From contig CAZVQX010000027.1 of NCBI GenBank assembly GCA_964629735.1, positions 1 through 5,833 on the forward strand: a stretch of 5,833 nt of DNA. Direction: 5' to 3'. This document shows positions 5,797 to 5,833 of this stretch, one piece after another (within the stretch, counting starts at the first letter, position 1; each line of letters begins with the position of its first letter). The DNA is from CAZVQX01 sp964629735 (GTDB lineage: Bacteria > Bacillota_I > Bacilli_A > RF39 > UBA660). Under the pieces are notes generated by a model. The model worked only from the letters and a program-made list of their open reading frames with translations. It was not told the origin of the DNA and did not search any database. A program made the position numbers and the translations under genes.

Positions 5797-5833
5797 GTTT
5801 TAGTACGGTATCATTTTAGTGTATAGTAAATCC
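5797..5833 (+). CRISPR. First repeat of the CRISPR array (array continues beyond window)
   Basis: GTTTTAGTAC starting at 5797 is the typical 5' end of type II-A repeats and closely resembles the S. aureus type repeat. A 36-nt unit would end at 5832. Only one copy is visible, so the exact 3' border and the spacers cannot be confirmed. Independent support comes from two anti-repeats elsewhere in the window (198-231 and 3516-3539), which complement it in upper and lower stem segments. The orientation puts the leader end at csn2 and transcription on the + strand. Confidence 0.9.
5822..5827 (+). promoter_or_regulatory. Possible -10 box inside the repeat
   Basis: TATAGT lies near the repeat 3' end, 17 bp after a weak -35-like TTTAGT (5799-5804). 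A start 6-7 nt downstream would fall at the repeat-spacer border. Repeat-borne promoters are known in type II-C Neisseria; here it is only a sequence match. Confidence 0.25.

Overview
This window holds nearly all of a compact type II-A CRISPR-Cas locus from a low-GC bacterium. The order is: 3' end of a glucose-6-phosphate isomerase gene (pgi), tracrRNA, cas9, a second tracrRNA-like element, cas1, cas2, a long csn2-type gene, a short leader, and the first CRISPR repeat, where the window ends. All complete genes are on the + strand. The AT-rich composition, the AGA/TTA/AAA-heavy codon use and the Staphylococcus aureus-like Cas9 point to the Bacillota, perhaps an Erysipelotrichia or Acholeplasma-like lineage. 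The exact taxon cannot be read from the sequence. cas2 stops with TGA and the tryptophans checked are TGG, so the Mycoplasma/Spiroplasma code (TGA = Trp) does not apply.

Layout. Bases 2-133 encode the pgi C-terminus. Bases 134-328 are intergenic and hold a good sigma-A type promoter (TTGACT, 17 bp, TAATAT), a 9-bp palindrome over the predicted start site, a tracrRNA whose anti-repeat pairs with the CRISPR repeat over about 30 bp, its terminator, and then the cas9 promoter and ribosome binding site. cas9 (329-3520; 1063 aa) keeps every RuvC and HNH catalytic residue. Bases 3511-3584 overlap the cas9 stop codon and hold a second anti-repeat, nexus-like hairpin and terminator. cas1 (from 3587), cas2 (8-nt overlap with cas1) and csn2 (start at 4826) form a tight adaptation operon. 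A 35-bp leader then meets the first repeat at 5797.

How it works together. Cas1-Cas2, helped by Csn2 and probably Cas9, would insert new spacers next to the leader. The array transcript would pair with a tracrRNA, be cut by host RNase III, and guide Cas9 to DNA beside a PAM.

The main point of interest is that this locus appears to carry two tracrRNA genes with distinct sequences. Both match the same repeat, and each has its own terminator and a plausible promoter. The second one sits exactly between the effector gene and the adaptation genes. It could be a backup guide scaffold, an RNA released from the cas9 3' UTR, or a switch that uncouples cas1-cas2-csn2 from cas9.
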